From contig CAKTPV010000011.1 in assembly GCA_934591815.1 (NCBI GenBank), forward strand, positions 13,479-77,478: DNA of 64,000 nucleotides. Direction: 5' to 3'. Position numbers and translations under genes: made by a program. Source of the DNA: an uncultured Oscillospiraceae bacterium (GTDB taxonomy: Bacteria > Bacillota > Clostridia > Oscillospirales > Oscillospiraceae). The notes beneath the pieces were generated by a model. It was not told where the DNA came from. It worked only from the letters and a program-made list of their open reading frames with translations, and searched no databases. Below, one piece after another: positions 37,434 through 43,578 of the stretch. How positions within the stretch are numbered: position 1 is the first letter of the stretch; each line of letters begins with the position of its first letter.

Positions 37434-37474
37434 AAAAGCGCGGGGGTGCATTCGCACTCCCCCGCGCTTTTTTC
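37434..37474. terminator. Strong terminator between the coat genes and zot
   Basis: AAAAGCGCGGGGG pairs with CCCCCGCGCTTTT and a T run follows on either strand. It lies just after coat gene B and before zot. It would limit zot expression relative to the coat genes, as the central terminator after gene VIII does in Ff phages. Confidence 0.92.
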
Positions 37475-37475
37475 T

Positions 37476-37691
37476 TTACACGCGCTGACGGAATAAGCGA
37501 GACAGCAGGCCCACAGAGATACCCACCAGCGGGACGGCAACAACACCGAGCACCAGCAGATCAGAACCGACAATGGTATCGGTCAGGCCGGTGACAGTGA
37601 CAGCGGCATCACCAGAACCAAGGGTACCACCGGTGATCATGGTCATGACACCGGAGAAAAACGTGGTGATCTTGGTGATAAGAGCAGCCAT
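37476..37691 (-). CDS. Major coat protein paralogue B (71 aa)
   Basis: 71 residues: a hydrophobic N-terminal half, a short acidic spot (GSD), a membrane helix (LLVLGVVAVPLVGISVGLL) and a basic end (SRLFRQRV), the charge layout of filamentous phage major coat proteins. The last 28 residues are identical to those of the gene upstream, and both start MAAL and contain FFSGVM. It has about 14 extra residues (Gly/Thr/Ala-rich, about 20-35). No cleavable signal peptide is seen. GAAAGGAG lies upstream. Confidence 0.82.
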   Translation of the reverse strand: MAALITKITTFFSGVMTMITGGTLGSGDAAVTVTGLTDTIVGSDLLVLGVVAVPLVGISVGLLSRLFRQRV

Positions 37692-37731
37692 AACAAAAAC
37701 TCCTTTCGATGTAGATGTAGATGGTCAGGCG

Positions 37732-37905
37732 TTACACACGCTGACGGAACAAGCGGGACAACAGACCCACAGAGATACCCACCAGCGGGACGGCGACAAC
37801 GCCCAGCACGAGCAGATCATCACCGACAATGGTAGTGGTCAGAGTGGACACCATGCCCATGACACCACTGAAAAAAGTAGCAATGGTAGCGACCAGAGCA
37901 GCCAT
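37732..37905 (-). CDS. Major coat protein paralogue A (57 aa)
   Basis: 57-residue protein, too short for most gene callers. Starts MAALVATIATFFSGVM and ends LLSRLFRQRV. It is a near copy of the 71-aa gene downstream but lacks its middle insertion, and the 3' halves of the two genes are also almost identical as DNA. Its size is close to Ff and Pf coat proteins (about 44-50). AAGGGAGG lies upstream. Which paralogue dominates the virion is unknown. Confidence 0.82.
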   Translation of the reverse strand: MAALVATIATFFSGVMGMVSTLTTTIVGDDLLVLGVVAVPLVGISVGLLSRLFRQRV

Positions 37906-37920
37906 ACAAAAACCTCCCTT

Positions 37921-38049
37921 CTATCGTTTGATATGGAACATCCTGAAAAACAGGTTGATCACAAGAACACACAGTACCATGCAGAAGCAGTACCAGCCGA
38001 CGCCCTCAGAAAGGAAATCAGACAAAGCAGCCAACATGGCGACCAGCAT
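37921..38049 (-). CDS. Small phage membrane protein (42 aa)
   Basis: 42 residues starting MLVAMLAALSDFLSEG, with one membrane helix rich in Cys/Val and a basic end (RMFHIKR). A minor coat protein of the pVII/pIX size class is a reasonable guess. The start lies 11 bases after the upstream gene's stop, with GGAGG about 19 bases away, so translation is probably coupled. An overlapping frame beginning at the ATGATG is open for only 34 codons and looks unlike a protein. Confidence 0.55.
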   Translation of the reverse strand: MLVAMLAALSDFLSEGVGWYCFCMVLCVLVINLFFRMFHIKR

Positions 38050-38059
38050 AGACTGAACA

Positions 38060-38602
38060 TCATTTAGACCTCCCAAGGAATACACCTCCTAACAGTCTGA
38101 AGAACGAATAGAACAGGATCAGGAATGATAGACAACCGCCAATCCAGCAGAAATCCAGACCGGCAAGGCCGGAGACAGCGGAGACGTTACCGGCGCTGTC
38201 TGTAGCCATGAGGGGCTGGTAGTCACCGAAGATACTTTGCACCGATGCAGCAAGGCCAGTATGCTCTCCGCGCTGGTAAGTGTACGTCTCCGGCATAGCA
38301 GCTTCGGCAGCAGGAGCGGCATTGATGACCACTGTGTTAGAGGGCGTCTCTGAATCATTGGCAGCCACCTTAAGAGCGGGATCATCCGTATACAGAATAG
38401 AGCCATCCATATCATAGACGGTGGTATATCCGCGATCCGCATCCTCGCCCGGCTCTAACGCCGGGACTAAAGCCCAGTCTGGGACATCCTCCGGAACGTC
38501 CACGGCAAAAGCATCTACGCAGAAGCCGACAATACCGAGAATCACTGCCAGAACGACCAGCAGAAACTTAGACTTAAATGAAAAGCCAATATGCATTCTC
38601 AT
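38060..38602 (-). CDS. Secreted phage protein with C-terminal membrane anchor (180 aa)
   Basis: Signal peptide (residues 1-33, cleavage after DAFA), an acidic extracellular domain of about 105 residues (EDVPDWALVPALEPGEDADRG and on) and a C-terminal membrane helix (CWIGGCLSFLILFYSFFRLL) with a basic tail. The layout matches an inovirus minor virion protein exposed outside before extrusion. Function not recognised. Starts within the end of the 70-aa gene (ATGA overlap). Confidence 0.72.
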   Translation of the reverse strand: MRMHIGFSFKSKFLLVVLAVILGIVGFCVDAFAVDVPEDVPDWALVPALEPGEDADRGYTTVYDMDGSILYTDDPALKVAANDSETPSNTVVINAAPAAEAAMPETYTYQRGEHTGLAASVQSIFGDYQPLMATDSAGNVSAVSGLAGLDFCWIGGCLSFLILFYSFFRLLGGVFLGRSK

Positions 38603-38811
38603 TTTTCTTTACCTGCCTTTCCTTTGGGAAGTGTGGGCGGCGAGGCCACAGACGAGCCGATGAGCCGGCCAAGGATGTATAACGCCAGGTCAACGGCAAC
38701 GGCAGCCATGGCGATGATCCAGAACGGGACATTCAGCACGGGGATATTGATGGAAAAAATATCCCACGCCCAGCTGAGAATAGAACGAATGGCCAGGAGC
38801 AGCGCATCCAT
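38599..38811 (-). CDS. Small phage membrane protein (70 aa)
   Basis: 70 residues starting MDALLLAIRSILSWAWDIF, with two hydrophobic stretches and a Lys-rich C-terminus (KGKAGKEK). AGGTGATCAC lies upstream. A longer reading to 38829 lacks a ribosome-binding site. Likely a virion-end or assembly membrane component. Confidence 0.65.
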   Translation of the reverse strand: MDALLLAIRSILSWAWDIFSINIPVLNVPFWIIAMAAVAVDLALYILGRLIGSSVASPPTLPKGKAGKEK

Positions 38812-38819
38812 GTGATCAC

Positions 38820-38987
38820 CTACTTCCAAAACTTGATGAGATCAGCAATACCCTTGATGAACTCCACCACCAGGAGCACAATCTTGACGAAAAGAAACAC
38901 CAGGAGTAACGCGCCCAGCGCATACACCGCAACGGCGACACCTTCCGGCAACCAGCTGATACCGATAGCTAATTGTTCCAACAGCAT
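38820..38987 (-). CDS. Small phage membrane protein (55 aa)
   Basis: 55 residues starting MLLEQLAIGISWLPEG, one long membrane helix (YALGALLLVFLFVKIVLLVV) and an amphipathic end (FIKGIADLIKFWK). GAGGTGG lies upstream inside the previous gene, whose stop overlaps this ATG by one base. Confidence 0.65.
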   Translation of the reverse strand: MLLEQLAIGISWLPEGVAVAVYALGALLLVFLFVKIVLLVVEFIKGIADLIKFWK

Positions 38988-39130
38988 TACTTCCACCTCG
39001 CCAACAGAATGACCAATGACACGATGAGAACAGCGGAGAAGCTATATACCACACAGGCTTGCAGGCCCACCGGCATGGAGGTATAGACGGAGCGCACGAA
39101 GTGCAGGAACGTATACAGGTGAGTTTCCAT
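38987..39130 (-). CDS. Small phage membrane protein (47 aa)
   Basis: 47 residues starting METHLYTFLHFVRSV with one membrane helix (VVYSFSAVLIVSLVILLA) ending in RWK. A perfect AGGAGGTG lies six bases before the ATG. Ten bases after the adsorption gene, overlapping the next gene by one base. Confidence 0.68.
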   Translation of the reverse strand: METHLYTFLHFVRSVYTSMPVGLQACVVYSFSAVLIVSLVILLARWK

Positions 39131-39140
39131 CTTGCACCTC

Positions 39141-41189
39141 CTAAAGCAATCCGTCCAGCTTGGTTATGTCGGCATGGGCGAAAGCGCCCTTGAACGTGTT
39201 ATTCCAAAGCCACTTGAAAAGCCCGCTGACCTTACCAACGCCGTCCTTTGTGGTATCGACCACGCTGGCATCGTCGTCCAGCTGAAACACGTTGGTGATG
39301 TAGGTGTTGTTATTGACCACGTTGACCACCGTATCAGAGGTCTTATTGATCAACGTATCAAGCCGGGTAGTGATGGCCGTCAGATCAGCACCTACGCCGG
39401 AGGAAAGCTGCAAATTGTTGATAGCGTTGATGATATCCGCCGTCTGTGTGTAGCTGTCATATGTTTCATACTTGCCCGTAATACGGATACGGTCAGCCTT
39501 GATGGTGCTATCACCCTCCGGAATACCTATGAAGGTACGGTCAAGCATAGTGCTGACTGCGGAGGGACGGACATACCAAACCTCCAACGGAGTACCCGCC
39601 TTACTAAGATTGGCAAGACCGTTCGTCCATGCCGCCAAGTCGGGGAAATCATTAGCAGGGACACAGAAGCGAATGAGGCCACCCCATACCGTAAACTTGT
39701 TCGCATAAGCAGAAGCAGCATCCGGCTTAGTATTCAGAGCCAAATCATAGGGAACATACGCAAACCGTGCGCGAGTAGAGTAGCAAAATGTATTTCCAGA
39801 AATACCAGCAAATGCACTGTCCACAAGGTAAAACAAATTACAGCCGTCTGTTTTCTTTACCAGCTTCCATGCCTCCGAGCCATCATAAACAGCGCTGCCC
39901 ACACGCTGCACATACTCACCAGTAGCGGCGTTATAAGTATCAGATATGCGGTATTTCCCACCACTCTGCCAAATGCCGGATTTAATTAACGCATCATCCA
40001 CATGGACAGAATCAGGAACGCTGTTGCCAATTGACAAACCGCGCAGAGAGATATCATACACCCGAACAACAGCGCCGTTCAGAGTATACTGCACGGTGTT
40101 CGTGACAAATTTACTTCCAGACCGGACAGAATTGCCCCAAAACACAACATCCTCAAGCTCACCGCCGACAGCAGCTTTGATTTGCCCGCCGTTGATAGCG
40201 GCAGTATCCAGCACCACACTATTGACCTTGCTATACATGGATATCAGCTTGTCCAACCGGGCTTCCAGCGAGGTGGTATTGACCTGTACCGCACCGTTAG
40301 ATATAACACTGTCGAGGCGAGAACCGATGCCGGAGACGCTGGAATAGATACTTCTTGCCACACCAAGCAAGTTGAATTGAACATCGTAGGAATCATCCAA
40401 AATAGCATAAATCGCGCGCAGCTTAGTAATCGCGTTGTCCTTGAACGCAATGATATTCTTGTTAACGGCATCCAAAGCGGGAACTATATTTTTGTCCAAA
40501 TGCTTAAATATGCTGGTCACATCTGCATCAATGAATTTTGCCCAGTCAGTCAAAATTGAGATATATTCACCGATATACCAGACCCGATAATACAAATCTT
40601 CCTGCAACTTACGGTCAGAAGTAGACGAAGACACAGAACCGCCATAGCCGGGCTTTGAACTCGTAGTGCCAGACGGCTTGGTGACAATCGTCTGGTTATA
40701 GTTATAGGTGTTACTCGTAGTACCGCCGCCAGAATCCTTATGCGCACGGAAAATAGCGCCCGCCGTGTTGGTGAAATACTTATTTGAGAAGTTATATTTA
40801 CCATAGCCATCAAGAATAGGGGCAGTACCAGCACCGACAATCGCATAACCAGTGACACCAGCCCCGCGAAGCTGCTTGAGTTGACAGGGTATGCCATTCA
40901 TATTGAGATTTGCCAAGACATCAGAAAGTGTCTGATATGTAACCTCAACCGTACCGTTCGTGCTGTCTAACGGACGCCAAACAGAATCCAAATATCTTTT
41001 TGCAGCTATCAACTCGTCCTCGCCCGCATTGGCAGTAGTAGGCGTAAAAGACAAGTTAAGAACCCTGTCCGCAATTTCTCCTAAAACGGCATCAACAAGA
41101 ACGCCGGACGCGTGGGCAGTAACCATAGAGGATAGCACAACAGTCATAAGTAAAATGGCGGCTATCAAACCTTTGCAGCACTTTTTCAC
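39141..41189 (-). CDS. Phage adsorption/minor virion protein (pIII-like, 682 aa)
   Basis: Largest phage protein. A GTG start at 41189 gives a clean signal peptide (MKKCCKGLIAAILLMTVV..., cleavage after AHA, about 27), with AAAGGTGG upstream; the longer open frame to 41405 is antisense to another gene. Then a small N-domain, a Gly/Ser/Thr-rich linker (152-191), a long helical region (about 200-345), a module at about 345-545 that resembles the receptor-side domain of clostridial tailed-phage tail fibres (GNSVRSG, YRISDTYNAATGEYVQRVG, YDGSEAW, WTNGLANLSKAGTPLEVWY), and a helical end. No clear C-terminal anchor. By position and build this is the host-binding protein. Confidence 0.75.
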   Translation of the reverse strand: MKKCCKGLIAAILLMTVVLSSMVTAHASGVLVDAVLGEIADRVLNLSFTPTTANAGEDELIAAKRYLDSVWRPLDSTNGTVEVTYQTLSDVLANLNMNGIPCQLKQLRGAGVTGYAIVGAGTAPILDGYGKYNFSNKYFTNTAGAIFRAHKDSGGGTTSNTYNYNQTIVTKPSGTTSSKPGYGGSVSSSTSDRKLQEDLYYRVWYIGEYISILTDWAKFIDADVTSIFKHLDKNIVPALDAVNKNIIAFKDNAITKLRAIYAILDDSYDVQFNLLGVARSIYSSVSGIGSRLDSVISNGAVQVNTTSLEARLDKLISMYSKVNSVVLDTAAINGGQIKAAVGGELEDVVFWGNSVRSGSKFVTNTVQYTLNGAVVRVYDISLRGLSIGNSVPDSVHVDDALIKSGIWQSGGKYRISDTYNAATGEYVQRVGSAVYDGSEAWKLVKKTDGCNLFYLVDSAFAGISGNTFCYSTRARFAYVPYDLALNTKPDAASAYANKFTVWGGLIRFCVPANDFPDLAAWTNGLANLSKAGTPLEVWYVRPSAVSTMLDRTFIGIPEGDSTIKADRIRITGKYETYDSYTQTADIINAINNLQLSSGVGADLTAITTRLDTLINKTSDTVVNVVNNNTYITNVFQLDDDASVVDTTKDGVGKVSGLFKWLWNNTFKGAFAHADITKLDGLL

Positions 41190-41191
41190 AC

Positions 41192-41219
41192 TTGACAACC
41201 ACCTTTCACATGGTAGAAT
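41192..41219 (+). promoter_or_regulatory. Promoter of the divergent plus-strand phage gene
   Basis: TTGACA at 41192 and TAGAAT at 41214 with a 16-bp spacer. It overlaps the 5' end of the adsorption gene on the other strand. Confidence 0.65.
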
Positions 41220-41247
41220 GAAGAAAAAAACGGAGGACGAAATACAA

Positions 41248-41415
41248 ATGCCACTGACATTTTCTGAATGGATCGTCGGAATAATTGAACTATGTGTAAT
41301 CATTGCCGTTTTGGTATGCTTTTTCCGCTCAATGAAAACAATACGACAAAACCAACAAATCCTAATTGATGAGCTTGAAGCGCTCCGAAAGGAACTGAAA
41401 GACAAGAAAGACTAA
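41248..41415 (+). CDS. Small membrane protein with coiled-coil tail, antisense to the phage operon (55 aa)
   Basis: 55 residues starting MPLTFSEWIVGIIELC: one membrane helix (IIELCVIIAVLVCFF) then a charged helical tail (NQQILIDELEALRKELKDKK) with heptad spacing. It has its own promoter, a GGAGG site 11 bases before the ATG and a following hairpin with T-rich tail. It lies in the gap between the adsorption gene and the 56-aa gene. Role unknown; exclusion or immunity against superinfection, or a regulator, are guesses. Confidence 0.65.
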   Translation: MPLTFSEWIVGIIELCVIIAVLVCFFRSMKTIRQNQQILIDELEALRKELKDKKD

Positions 41416-41420
41416 CCATC

Positions 41421-41455
41421 ATCCCTCGCCGCAAGGCGGGGGATTTAGTTTTGTT
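41421..41455. terminator. Hairpin terminator after the plus-strand phage gene
   Basis: ATCCCTCGCC / GGCGGGGGAT with a GCAA loop, followed by TTAGTTTTG. On the other strand it covers the stop of the 56-aa gene. Confidence 0.7.
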
Positions 41456-41615
41456 GCCAATCCACACGGCAGTAAAACATACAGGCAATATCCTCAATTT
41501 CTCGCTCTGAAAGCTCTTTCCCTGCATAAATCTCGCGTAAACGAATTTCATTAGCAGCAGCATCTGAGTCGCCTAATACAGAGTCATTTTCTATAATTAT
41601 CCACGTTCTCCGCAT
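41445..41615 (-). CDS. Small acidic phage protein (56 aa)
   Basis: 56 residues starting MRRTWIIIENDSVLGDSD, predicted soluble and helical, with a conserved-looking EIRLREIYAGKELSEREIED stretch and two late cysteines (IACMFYC). It begins immediately after the stop of the 48-aa gene, so it is probably coupled to it. No family recognised. Confidence 0.6.
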   Translation of the reverse strand: MRRTWIIIENDSVLGDSDAAANEIRLREIYAGKELSEREIEDIACMFYCRVDWQQN

Positions 41616-41762
41616 TTACGCTTTACCCGCCTTTCCCTTGAACTTGTCCGGGAACAGGGAGCGCAGGACTTTACCGGCGATCCACGCCATGAGCGAGAGC
41701 AGCAGAAACAGGATGAACACGAATACCAGCACGAAAGCGGCGGTAATCAGAAACTGGATCAT
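41616..41762 (-). CDS. Small phage membrane protein (48 aa)
   Basis: 48 residues starting MIQFLITAAFVLVFVFILF, one long membrane helix and a basic C-terminus (DKFKGKAGKA). The ATG overlaps the rep stop by four bases. It has the same basic-tail style as the other small phage membrane proteins. Confidence 0.65.
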   Translation of the reverse strand: MIQFLITAAFVLVFVFILFLLLSLMAWIAGKVLRSLFPDKFKGKAGKA

Positions 41763-42622
41763 AAATAACCCTCCATTTTGAATTGTTGGAAATCCGGATC
41801 TATCGTCATAGGCTGAAAGTCAGGATCGGGCACCACTGGATACAGCGGTATCACTTCGGCAGGTTCAGCACCAGCCCAGTCGTAAGGCCATATCCAATCT
41901 TCACCGTACACCATGCCAGTTTTGCAGAAGTCATATTCATTGACACACAACTCGTCCAGTGGACGGTTGTAGAGATATACGTCACTGGCCTTGACTGCCT
42001 TTCTAAGCGGACGAGAATGGAAATACAGGTGCTTTCCCAAATCAGCCTGGCGCCGAGATAAATCTTTACTGACGTACTTTGTTATGTAATAGGCTGTTGC
42101 TATGGCGTCCCTGATGGGCGCCAGTGAGCAAAAGCCGAAGGTATCCATATAATCCGACCAGTTCAGGAAACCGCCGTCTATGAGCCGCTGAGGCGCCGGA
42201 GGAACAAAGGGGGATACTGCATCATCCGGCAGCCCCGAAATCAGACCGTGGATATGCCAGGCACCGTCCTTGTGTTGTTCCGGCACGAGCAGATATTGTA
42301 TCTGCGACTGGTACTTCTTGCGCTTGTCACGCACGAACTGAGAAAGGCGGCTTTGATACACGTCCAGGTTGAAGCGGTCGAATTTGGCACGGTCTATCGT
42401 GCCGGTGAAAAAGTAGTCCCACGAATTGCAGAGGGCGTATTGCAGCACCATGTTTCGAGCGCGGCTGAAACTGTTATCCAGCTTATTGTCGTAGTGCTGT
42501 GTGGCGTCCGGCGTCCGAAGGTATGCATTGTCAGGGTCACGACTGCCCTTGAATGTGACTACCTTGTAGATGCCGTTTGCATACTCGTGGATGCTGTGAA
42601 CGGGGGAGGCGAAAACCGACAT
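41759..42622 (-). CDS. HUH-type rolling-circle replication initiator
   Basis: 287-residue Rep protein. Motifs in order: FFTGT (71-75, motif 1), WHIHGLI with the metal-binding HxH (123-125, motif 2) and AYYITKYVSKD (177-187, motif 3 with nicking tyrosine). It nicks the origin and starts rolling-circle synthesis of the phage genome. A hairpin suited to be the origin lies 45 bases upstream of its start. No helicase domain, as expected for inovirus-type Reps. Confidence 0.9.
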   Translation of the reverse strand: MSVFASPVHSIHEYANGIYKVVTFKGSRDPDNAYLRTPDATQHYDNKLDNSFSRARNMVLQYALCNSWDYFFTGTIDRAKFDRFNLDVYQSRLSQFVRDKRKKYQSQIQYLLVPEQHKDGAWHIHGLISGLPDDAVSPFVPPAPQRLIDGGFLNWSDYMDTFGFCSLAPIRDAIATAYYITKYVSKDLSRRQADLGKHLYFHSRPLRKAVKASDVYLYNRPLDELCVNEYDFCKTGMVYGEDWIWPYDWAGAEPAEVIPLYPVVPDPDFQPMTIDPDFQQFKMEGYL

Positions 42623-42666
42623 ATAGCAAGCACTTCCCGGAATTCGTTATGGTGTCAAGTACCCTC

Positions 42667-42686
42667 GTCGGAGTTCTCACTCCGAC
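42667..42686. repeat. Perfect 8-bp hairpin, candidate double-strand origin
   Basis: GTCGGAGT / ACTCCGAC with a TCTC loop, extended by CCCTC and GAGGG with a short bulge. It lies between the ssDNA-binding-like gene and rep, has no T run, and is the place where a Rep nick site is expected. Confidence 0.6.
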
Positions 42687-42851
42687 CTGTTGAGGGCAGC
42701 TCTGACGGTGCACATCCTCCCGACGTTCACAGCAAGAGTTAATGTTTCTTTCCTCGGTGTAAACCTAACCGGCAGCCGACCTAAACAGGCGATCTCTCTT
42801 TGACAGACGGATTTTCCAAGGTATCTATGAGTTGAGGAAAGAAAGAGCGTT

Positions 42852-43091
42852 TTAGAACTTGGCCAAACGGATGCCGGAGCACTTGCCCCAGCGGTTATAC
42901 TCCAGGGCAACCTCATCGCCCAGCTTGGGGATGTAGCCGCAGGCGCTTAGCCGCTGATCAGTGATGTAGACACGCTCACAGCTCAGGCCCTCGCCTTTTT
43001 CGCACTTCTCCGTAAGATACAGATTGACGCCGGAGACCTGAGAACCATCATCGCCTTTGAACGAACTCTTTCGGAAACCAATTACTTTCAT
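42852..43091 (-). CDS. Small putative ssDNA-binding protein of the phage (79 aa)
   Basis: 79 residues starting MKVIGFRKSSFKGDDG, mostly beta by pattern, with alternating hydrophobic strands and basic/aromatic spots (VALEYNRWGKCSGIRLAKF), suggestive of an OB-type fold. First gene of the phage run, just before rep, where inoviruses keep the gene V-type single-strand binder. Identity by position, size and composition only. AAAGGAG lies eight bases before ATG 43091. Confidence 0.6.
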   Translation of the reverse strand: MKVIGFRKSSFKGDDGSQVSGVNLYLTEKCEKGEGLSCERVYITDQRLSACGYIPKLGDEVALEYNRWGKCSGIRLAKF

Positions 43092-43117
43092 CGTTGTACT
43101 CCTTTTCGTTGTATAAA

Positions 43118-43164
43118 ATTTGCAGGGCACAGAGCTTCCTCTCGGAGTTCTGCACCCTGCAAAT
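43118..43164. repeat. 47-base imperfect hairpin at the right end of the prophage
   Basis: ATTTGCAGGG pairs perfectly with CCCTGCAAAT, with inner CAGA/TCTG and CCTC/GGAG pairs. It sits upstream of the first phage gene and 17 bases inside the right direct repeat. Candidate packaging signal, leader structure or transposase binding site. Confidence 0.7.
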
Positions 43165-43175
43165 ACATATTAGAC
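43157..43175 (-). repeat. Right candidate terminal inverted repeat of the element
   Basis: Its reverse complement matches the left copy at 35493-35510 with one gap. It shares CTGCAAAT with the hairpin at 43118 and ends 6 bp before the right direct repeat. Confidence 0.5.
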
Positions 43176-43181
43176 CCTGCC

Positions 43182-43197
43182 AAATGACAGTGCGTGG
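43182..43197 (+). repeat. Right 16-bp direct repeat flanking the inovirus prophage
   Basis: Identical to 35471-35486. It ends 10 bp before the -35 box of the tRNA-Pro promoter, so insertion left the tRNA gene and its promoter intact. Confidence 0.85.
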
Positions 43198-43207
43198 TAA
43201 ATTTCCC

Positions 43208-43236
43208 TTGACAGCGCGGGCAAGAACGCCTATAAT
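43208..43236 (+). promoter_or_regulatory. Consensus promoter of tRNA-Pro
   Basis: TTGACA at 43208 and TATAAT at 43231, both perfect, with a 17-bp spacer. Confidence 0.93.
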
Positions 43237-43247
43237 GGAACGGCTGA

Positions 43248-43323
43248 CGGGGTGTAGCGCAGCTGGTAGCGCGCTTGGTTCGGGACCAAGAGGCCGGGGG
43301 TTCAAGTCCCCCCACTCCGACCA
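43248..43323 (+). tRNA. tRNA-Pro (CGG)
   Basis: Full cloverleaf: acceptor CGGGGTG / CACTCCG with one G-T pair, D arm with GCGC stem, anticodon stem CTTGG / CCAAG and loop TTCGGGA with anticodon CGG at 43281-43283, T arm GGGGGTTCAAGTCCCCC, and encoded CCA. Strong promoter and terminator of its own. The inovirus prophage lies directly upstream. Confidence 0.97.
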
Positions 43324-43333
43324 CAAAAGAGGA

Positions 43334-43366
43334 AAACCCGCAACCCTTGTGGTTGCGGGTTTTTCT
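43334..43366 (+). terminator. Terminator of tRNA-Pro
   Basis: AAAACCCGCAACC / GGTTGCGGGTTTTT stem with a short loop, ten bases after the tRNA. Confidence 0.93.
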
Positions 43367-43513
43367 TGTATTCATGCGGGTTTGCGCAGTTTTGACGGCG
43401 AAAATAAATTTTCGATATGGTGAATAATTTTGGCTTGTGCAAAATAAAAATGTAATAATTTTCGACACGAATTTCGACATGAAAAACCAGTCCCTTCCCC
43501 TTGCCCCTACGCG

Positions 43514-43552
43514 AAAAAGGAATGCCGCCCGGTGGGCGGCATTCCTTTTTTT
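43514..43552. terminator. Terminator of the Na/Pi cotransporter-like gene
   Basis: AAAAAGGAATGCCGCCC / GGGCGGCATTCCTTTTTTT, a 15-bp stem with A and T runs. The 147 bases between it and the tRNA terminator are AT-rich and show no gene. Confidence 0.92.
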
Positions 43553-43578
43553 CAGCACAGCTTTTGCACGATATTCTT

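Larger units (their letters stand above)
35487..43181. mobile_element. Inovirus (filamentous ssDNA phage) prophage with IS30-type transposase
   Basis: About 7.7 kb between exact 16-bp repeats. The minus strand carries, in transcription order: small ssDNA-binding-like protein, HUH replication initiator, two small genes, adsorption protein, four small membrane or secreted genes, a 42-aa gene, two major coat genes and Zot ATPase. This is the standard inovirus order of replication, structure and assembly modules. The plus strand carries one small membrane gene and an IS30-family transposase. All modules look intact, with tight overlaps between genes. Inserted just upstream of the tRNA-Pro promoter. 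No phage integrase is present. Confidence 0.9.

Noticed and set aside
41190..41405. Longer N-terminus of the phage adsorption protein.
   Set aside because: The extension is Ser/Ile/Phe-rich, has no start signal and is antisense to a gene with promoter and terminator; starting at GTG 41189 gives a clean signal peptide.
42677..42916. Minus-strand 79-codon frame between the ssDNA-binding-like gene and rep.
   Set aside because: It overlaps the ssDNA-binding-like gene in another frame and runs through the likely origin hairpin; no ribosome-binding site.
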